DNA of 9,094 bases from an uncultured Oscillospiraceae bacterium (GTDB lineage: Bacteria; Bacillota; Clostridia; Oscillospirales; Ruminococcaceae). The position numbers and the translations under genes are program-made. The stretch spans positions 1 to 9,094 of the forward strand of contig CAJTMU010000093.1 of NCBI GenBank assembly GCA_910577365.1, in the 5' to 3' direction. Below the pieces are notes generated by a model, which worked only from the letters and a program-made list of their open reading frames with translations, was not told the DNA's origin and made no database searches. Of the stretch, positions 5,840-9,094 are shown in pieces (the first letter of the stretch is position 1; each line of letters opens with the position of its first letter).

Positions 5840-6649
5840 TTATACATTCATGTATTTTTCAAGGAACTCCGCGGAAAGCTTTATCCACCGATGGCAGCTG
5901 TCGCTGATAAACATCTCGTTCCAACCGGTAGCTTTATCGCAGGTAGCCAGACCGTGAGGACCTTCGTCGAACATATGAAGTTCCACGGGGATTTTATTGG
6001 AAATGCACGCCTTTGCCATCACAAGTGAATTATGCGCGGAAACGCAGTCATCATTAGCGGTGTGCCATATGAAAATGGGCGGAGTTTTCGGCGTTACCCT
6101 GTTCTCCAGTGACAGACGTGAAAGATCGCTTCGGCTTGCATCCTCGCCGAGAAGCACCTTGAAGCTGCCCTCATGCGGAGCGGTAACTCCGCTTATAACG
6201 GGATAGCAGAGTATGGCGGCATTGGGGCGAAGTTCCTCGTTTTCGCAGCCTAATGTTTTCAAAAGCGCGGCGTCGTTCCACATGGTGGCAAGGCAGCCCG
6301 CCAGATGTCCGCCCGCCGAGCAGCCCAGCACAGCCAGCTTCTGCGGGTCGATATGGAATTCCTCCGCACGCATGCGAACCTTATAAAAGGTATAAGCCGC
6401 GTCGGTCAGCGACGCGGGAAATCTCGCGTTGCAGGTATACGTAACCACAAACGCGGCATAGCCCCTCGCGAGATACTGAAGCGCTATCGGCTCTCCCTCT
6501 CTGTCGCTGCAGAACTCATAGCTTCCTCCGGGGAATATGACCACACCGGGACGCTTTTCGCAGAACTGAAGCCCCGCAATGCTGTCGGGTAAATACGCCT
6601 TAACAGATGCGGTCTTTTCCTGATTGATAAAAAACGTTTTTATTGTCAT
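5840..6649 (-). CDS. Alpha/beta-hydrolase, acetyl-esterase type
   Basis: The protein has 269 residues from ATG 6649, chosen because GGGAGGA lies 7 bp before it; an in-frame ATG at 6697 lies upstream of the predicted promoter start and is rejected. The fold is the COG0657-type esterase: oxyanion segment FPGGSYEF (residues 39-46), nucleophile elbow G-C-S-A-G-G-H-L with Ser111, acid Asp200 in HTANDDCV, and His232 in EGPHGL. The complete triad suggests an active enzyme; the closest remembered relatives are small-ester or acetylxylan/feruloyl-type esterases (PGG...GxSAGGHLA), which remove acetyl groups from sugars. No signal peptide is seen, so it acts in the cytoplasm, perhaps on imported acetylated oligosaccharides. 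It is the first gene of the minus-strand run, with its own promoter at 6716-6688. Confidence 0.85.
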   Translation of the reverse strand: MTIKTFFINQEKTASVKAYLPDSIAGLQFCEKRPGVVIFPGGSYEFCSDREGEPIALQYLARGYAAFVVTYTCNARFPASLTDAAYTFYKVRMRAEEFHIDPQKLAVLGCSAGGHLAGCLATMWNDAALLKTLGCENEELRPNAAILCYPVISGVTAPHEGSFKVLLGEDASRSDLSRLSLENRVTPKTPPIFIWHTANDDCVSAHNSLVMAKACISNKIPVELHMFDEGPHGLATCDKATGWNEMFISDSCHRWIKLSAEFLEKYMNV

Positions 6650-6687
6650 TTTATTGTCCTCCCACACAATGGGTTTATATTTACTAT

Positions 6688-6716
6688 ATTGTAACATTTT
6701 TTCTCAAATAAATCAA
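6688..6716 (-). promoter_or_regulatory. Promoter of the hydrolase-lysA run
   Basis: On the minus strand TTGATT (6716-6711) and TACAAT (6693-6688) are 17 bp apart, and the ATG follows about 39 bp later. The -35 is embedded in AACCCCTTGATTT, also found in the heat-shock-type promoter at 8975. The leader ends in a 4-bp stem CCCA-TTGTG-TGGG whose right arm overlaps the ribosome site. Confidence 0.7.
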
Positions 6717-6752
6717 GGGGTTGAGCGAAATTTAAACAGATAACTTTTAGAC

Positions 6753-6781
6753 TTGACAATACTTGTCATCAGATGTATAAT
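6753..6781 (+). promoter_or_regulatory. Perfect consensus promoter of the small lipoprotein gene
   Basis: TTGACA (6753-6758) and TATAAT (6776-6781) match the consensus exactly with 17-bp spacing. Transcription should begin near 6788, about 37 bp before the TTG start. It is divergent from the hydrolase promoter. Confidence 0.85.
6754..6768. promoter_or_regulatory. Operator-like inverted repeat over the -35 box
   Basis: TGACAA-TAC-TTGTCA is a perfect 6-bp inverted repeat with a 3-bp centre that overlaps the -35 hexamer and part of the spacer. This is a classic place for a dimeric repressor. The regulator is unknown. Confidence 0.45.
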
Positions 6782-6824
6782 TAAGGCATGTACCATATCC
6801 AGTCTGCAACAAAGGAGAATATCA

Positions 6825-7376
6825 TTGAAAAAAACACTCTTTATTATTTCGCTCGTTTGCCTGACTGCCTCATCAGGCTGTGCGGCTTCCACGGGCATAA
6901 CGTCAGAAGCATGGGAGATACTCAACATGAACGAACAGTTCAACGCCGTATTTGATGTTTATGACGCGTTTTCCGAGGACGGCAAAGGCTTTAACGACGA
7001 CTTTGGCGGCTGGAATTACGGCGGCGACGGCTATCTTCATGTTATGGTGACTTGCGATGACACCTTGGCATATGAATTTCTGAACGAAGAAGAAAAACGC
7101 GTTGTCTTTGAGCCAGCGGAATATTCACAGAATTATCTTGAAGAACTGGCGGAAAATTTTGTTCTTACCGTCGGTGACATCAAGCTTGAGGGCGGCAGCG
7201 TTAGCGTTCACAAAAACGATATAATTGTATATGTCGATGAGGAAACATACAATGACAGCGAGCTTATGGCGCGCTTGTACGAAGCCGCGGGGGATAATCC
7301 TGTTGATTTTGTTACAAGTCGGGTGTTGATTGTTGACGATTTATATTCTGACAGTCAGGGAATGACGAAGTTTTAG
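6825..7376 (+). CDS. Small putative lipoprotein of unknown function (TTG start)
   Basis: The best start is TTG 6825, set 7 bp behind AAAGGAG (6811-6817), because the protein then begins with a clean lipoprotein signal: MKK, hydrophobic LFIISLVCLTA, and lipobox S-S-G-C with Cys19. Starting further upstream would put residues before the signal and lies at the promoter itself. The mature part (about 164 residues) is acidic, with a Gly/Asp/Asn-rich patch at 52-70 (GKGFNDDFGGWNYGGDGYLH) and alternating strands such as HKNDIIVYVDEETY. It is presumably anchored outside the cell. I do not recognise the family. Residues 106-166 have a decayed second copy at 8125-8308. The GNAT gene follows after 62 bp without a clear promoter, so the two are probably co-transcribed. 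Confidence 0.78.
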   Translation: MKKTLFIISLVCLTASSGCAASTGITSEAWEILNMNEQFNAVFDVYDAFSEDGKGFNDDFGGWNYGGDGYLHVMVTCDDTLAYEFLNEEEKRVVFEPAEYSQNYLEELAENFVLTVGDIKLEGGSVSVHKNDIIVYVDEETYNDSELMARLYEAAGDNPVDFVTSRVLIVDDLYSDSQGMTKF

Positions 7377-7438
7377 ATTATTTTGCGGTTTTAAAGCTCA
7401 TGGCAAGTATTGATAATTGTTAAGTGAAGGAGATTATT

Positions 7439-7903
7439 ATGAATACAGAAAATATAATTATATGTAAGGTTGATTCTAATACGGAATTAATCGGAAAATT
7501 AGTAACATTTATTCAGAATAGCTCATGGACTGACATTAAAGACCATACCATTCAGATGATAAGGGAAAACACATTCAGCGACTGGGAGTCCATATTTGCT
7601 GCAATGTACGGAGATACGATAATCGGTCACGCTTCTGTTATGAAAACAGATTATTATCCGCTTCCGGATATCTATCCTTGGATATCAACAATTTTTGTTA
7701 CAGAAAAATACCGCGGTATGAGGATCAGTGAAAAGTTGATTGAATACATAAATCAATACGCAAAGGAACTCGGTTTTTCCCGCACCTATATTCCGTCAGA
7801 GCATATGGGGCTATATGAAAAATACGGATATAAATATCTTAAAGATATAACAAACTATGGCGGCGGAACAGATCATTTATTTGTAAGGGAATTGCAGCCG
7901 TAA
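7439..7903 (+). CDS. GNAT-family N-acetyltransferase
   Basis: The 154-residue protein starts at ATG 7439 behind GAAGGAG; the in-frame GTG at 7424 overlaps this ribosome site and is rejected. The acetyl-CoA-binding motif A is seen at about residues 82-101 (ISTIFVTEKYRGMRISEKLI): beta-4 strand, then the pyrophosphate loop YRGMRIS, where the usual R-x-x-G-x-G/A appears as R-G-M-R-I-S. Motif B is GLYEKYGYKYL (124-134). The central strand is IIGHASVM (61-68). This is a single-domain cytoplasmic GNAT; the acceptor could be a small molecule such as an antibiotic or amine, or a protein. It is AT-richer than the lysA run. It probably shares the transcript of the small lipoprotein gene. Confidence 0.85.
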   Translation: MNTENIIICKVDSNTELIGKLVTFIQNSSWTDIKDHTIQMIRENTFSDWESIFAAMYGDTIIGHASVMKTDYYPLPDIYPWISTIFVTEKYRGMRISEKLIEYINQYAKELGFSRTYIPSEHMGLYEKYGYKYLKDITNYGGGTDHLFVRELQP

Positions 7904-7971
7904 TGTTTGCTTTCAATCTATCAGCAATGATAAACCGCGATTTATGAGTTAGTTTAATTACATGTTTTTTT

Positions 7972-8007
7972 AAACGAGCATATCAAATGACAGGTGCGTT
8001 TTTTTAT
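7972..8007 (+). terminator. Weak candidate terminator after the GNAT gene
   Basis: AAAC and GCA pair with TGC and GTTT across a 2-nt bulge, followed by a T7 run (about 7999-8005). The stem is poor and the T-run is good; it is the only terminator-like site before the repeat block at 8011. Confidence 0.3.
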
Positions 8008-8010
8008 ATT

Positions 8011-8106
8011 TCCGTTTTTAAGTAAAAACACAAAAATCCTCTAACCCTCTTGATTTTTTAAAAAAGTAGTATAATAATTTTATAAGCGTTTAGCACTTGC
8101 ACAGAG
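8011..8106 (+). repeat. Degenerate left copy of the heat-shock promoter block
   Basis: About 96 bp closely resemble 8935-9031. The core AAAAAAGTAGTATAATAATTTTATAAGCGTTTAGCACT is present unchanged in both copies (8060-8097 and 8987-9024). Within this copy the -35-like TTGATT (8050-8055) and TATAAT (8070-8075) are only 14 bp apart because the T-tract is two bases shorter. The flank also carries a hairpin GTTTTT-AAGT-AAAAAC (8014-8029) matching one in the right copy. Confidence 0.8.
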
Positions 8107-8114
8107 AATGTTAA
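8090..8114 (+). promoter_or_regulatory. Degenerate CIRCE-like operator
   Basis: TTAGCACTT-N7-GAATGTTAA corresponds to the perfect CIRCE at 9017, with one change in the left arm, two in the right arm, and a spacer of 7 instead of 9. HrcA binding is probably lost or weak. Confidence 0.6.
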
Positions 8115-8124
8115 AAAGTAAAGA

Positions 8125-8308
8125 TATCAAAATTTATTGGATGAGAACTTCATCATTGCCGTCAGTAATATCAAGCTCAAGGGGGAACGTAAGCGTCCTC
8201 AAAAACGATATAATATATGTCGAAGAAGAAACATACGATGACATCGAGCTTATGGCGCGTCTGTACAAAGCTTCGGGGATACTCCCGCTGAGTTTTCCAC
8301 GCCAATAA
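8125..8308 (+). pseudogene. Frameshifted fragment of the small lipoprotein gene
   Basis: Translation of 8125 onwards gives YQNLLDENFIIAVSNIKLKG, matching residues 100-123 of the lipoprotein encoded at 6825 (YSQNYLEELAENF..., VLTVGDIKLEGG). After a 2-base loss near 8180 the homology continues in another frame (VSVLKNDIIYVEEETYDDIELMARLYKASG) and ends at TAA 8306. The DNA identity is obvious to the eye, for example over GAGCTTATGGCGCG. The signal peptide and first 100 or so codons are absent; in their place lies the CIRCE-like promoter block. A continuous frame from ATG 8108 exists but mixes an unrelated start with the second half, so a working protein is unlikely. Confidence 0.8.
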
Positions 8309-8331
8309 AAATCGACAAATAAGGAGAACAT

Positions 8332-8880
8332 ATGTCCACTGTTTATATTTTTTCCGGTCCCTGCGGCTGTGGAAAGACAACGCTGGCGAAAGCTTATGCG
8401 AAACATATTGCAAACAAAAATCAGGATAAACAGGTATACGTCATACACGGAGATGTTTTTGCGGCAGGATTTACAGAACCCGATAACAGGAACGCACATA
8501 TATCGTCCGGCAAAATTTTGGAGTGGGAAGATATCCTGAAATTCAATTGGGACTGTATATTGACTGTGGCGCAAAAAGCCTTGGCCAAAGGGCTTGACGT
8601 TATTATAGATTATGTGGTCGAAGATGAGCTGCCGCTTGTGCAGGAACTGGCGCGGAAATACGGCGCAAAATTGTATTACATAGTGCTGACAGCGTCATGC
8701 GATACCATAAAAGAACGGCTAAATAAGCGCGGCGATTCTTACCTTACCGAAAGAGCGTTGTTTTTAAAGAATAAATTGGATAATTTGCCGGAAAATCAAG
8801 GTCATTTACTTAATAATGTGGGAAAATCTGTTGAGGATGAATTAGAACAGTTAAAAACAGAGAATTTTATCTTGGAATAA
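8332..8880 (+). CDS. P-loop NTPase, small kinase-like (AAA_33/zeta-like)
   Basis: This 182-residue protein starts at ATG 8332 behind AAGGAG (8321-8326). The N-terminus carries a textbook Walker A motif, G-P-C-G-C-G-K-T-T (residues 9-17), after a beta-strand (VYIFS). A second strand, VYVIHGDVF, ends in a possible substrate-binding Asp; LDVIIDYVVEDE resembles the strand-3/Walker B region of small kinases; the C-terminal third has strand YYIVLTAS followed by KERLNKRGD, like the Arg-rich lid of nucleotide, gluconate or chloramphenicol kinases. It is probably a cytoplasmic ATP-dependent kinase of a small molecule; the substrate is not visible. A zeta-type toxin is an alternative, but no antitoxin gene accompanies it. 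It lies between the two copies of the promoter block, and any transcription would come from the weakened left copy. Confidence 0.8.
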   Translation: MSTVYIFSGPCGCGKTTLAKAYAKHIANKNQDKQVYVIHGDVFAAGFTEPDNRNAHISSGKILEWEDILKFNWDCILTVAQKALAKGLDVIIDYVVEDELPLVQELARKYGAKLYYIVLTASCDTIKERLNKRGDSYLTERALFLKNKLDNLPENQGHLLNNVGKSVEDELEQLKTENFILE

Positions 8881-8934
8881 TAGATTTTTACATGATAATA
8901 CAGTTTTGGGGTATTTGGCTTTTTTCACACTGTT

Positions 8935-9031
8935 TCTGATTTTGAGTAAAATCTCAAAAAATCTTCTAAACCCCTTGATTTTTTTTAAAAAAGTAGTATA
9001 ATAATTTTATAAGCGTTTAGCACTCGCAAAG
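8935..9031 (+). repeat. Intact right copy of the heat-shock promoter block
   Basis: This is the partner of 8011-8106. It contains the hairpin GATTTT-GAGT-AAAATC (8938-8953), the AACCCCTTGATTT -35 region, long T and A tracts, the TATAAT -10 and the left arm of a perfect CIRCE. Similarity fades after the CIRCE, although both copies still share ATCAAAAT about 20 bp further on. Confidence 0.8.
8975..9002 (+). promoter_or_regulatory. Promoter of the right-edge heat-shock gene
   Basis: TTGATT (8975-8980) and TATAAT (8997-9002) are 16 bp apart, preceded by AACCCC and A/T tracts. The expected start near 9009 places the CIRCE operator immediately downstream. Confidence 0.75.
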
Positions 9032-9043
9032 AAGGAGTGCTAA
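9017..9043 (+). promoter_or_regulatory. CIRCE operator (HrcA-binding site)
   Basis: TTAGCACTC-N9-GAGTGCTAA is an exact match to the CIRCE inverted repeat. In Bacillota HrcA binds this site and represses class I heat-shock genes such as hrcA-grpE-dnaK and groES-groEL until heat stress. Its place just after the -10 fits repression of the gene starting at 9082. Confidence 0.95.
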
Positions 9044-9081
9044 AACATCAAAATCATATAGACTTCAAAGGAGCGTTTTTT

Positions 9082-9094
9082 ATGGAAAAAAAGG
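9082..9094 (+). CDS. Start of a CIRCE-controlled gene, 3' partial
   Basis: ATG 9082 follows AAAGGAG (9067-9073) with 8-bp spacing. Only M-E-K-K-(G/E/D/A/V) is visible. The CIRCE upstream makes a chaperone or other heat-shock protein likely. The first residues do not resemble a typical GroES start; clostridial HtpG proteins often begin MEK-G, so htpG is one guess. Four residues cannot decide this. Confidence 0.7.

Noticed and set aside
8081..8094. cre-like TATAAGCGTTTAGC in both heat-shock blocks
   Set aside because: Three mismatches to the cre consensus at defining positions; it overlaps the start region and the CIRCE arm, which explain it better.
8332..8880. Zeta toxin of a toxin-antitoxin pair
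   Set aside because: The Walker A fits many small kinases, and the only neighbouring small frame is a decayed lipoprotein fragment, not an antitoxin.
1..9094. CRISPR array, tRNA or rRNA genes
   Set aside because: No regularly spaced repeats, no cloverleaf-like sequence with the TTCGAAT-type arm, and no rRNA signature was seen on either strand.

Overview
The window looks like a chromosomal segment of a Gram-positive, moderately AT-rich gut-type Clostridia (Bacillota; an Oscillospiraceae/Ruminococcus-like host is my best guess). This rests on strong AGGAGG-type ribosome sites, consensus sigma-A promoters, lipobox lipoproteins, a CIRCE heat-shock operator and a Tn916/Tn1549-type regulatory gene pair at the left edge. 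The lineage is an inference from style, not from a marker gene.

Layout. (1) Positions 1-990 hold the regulatory tail of an integrative conjugative element: the C-terminal part of a sigma-region-4 protein, an overlapping HTH_16-type gene, then an AT-richer cupin gene and a terminator. The xis and int genes that normally follow this pair are absent. (2) Positions 990-1604 contain no convincing gene, but carry paired short repeat modules and a perfect 20-bp hairpin. (3) Positions 1605-3320 hold a self-contained unit: a perfect consensus promoter, a structured 130-nt leader with a cre/LacI-type operator, a sugar-type ABC solute-binding lipoprotein and a bidirectional terminator. No permease gene is nearby. 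(4) Positions 6716-3460 on the minus strand form a probable four-gene run: alpha/beta-hydrolase (esterase type), a small membrane protein with an apparent one-base frameshift, a TPR-like protein, and diaminopimelate decarboxylase LysA. (5) A divergent consensus promoter with an operator-like palindrome reads right into a small lipoprotein gene (TTG start) and a GNAT acetyltransferase gene. (6) Positions 8011-9094 contain two copies of a roughly 100-bp heat-shock-type promoter block. The right copy is intact, with a perfect CIRCE, and precedes a gene that starts at 9082 and runs off the window. The left copy is degenerate and lies before a frameshifted fragment of the small lipoprotein gene. 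A P-loop NTPase/kinase gene sits between the copies.

The genes do not form one obvious pathway. lysA (lysine and peptidoglycan precursor synthesis) and the right-edge heat-shock gene are housekeeping. The solute-binding protein and esterase suit carbohydrate scavenging. The left end and the duplicated block on the right are the accessory, rearranged parts. I did not find a clear new defence or mobile system. The best leads are the duplicated and decayed CIRCE promoter with its lipoprotein fragment, the structured leader plus cre site, and the integrase-less element end.
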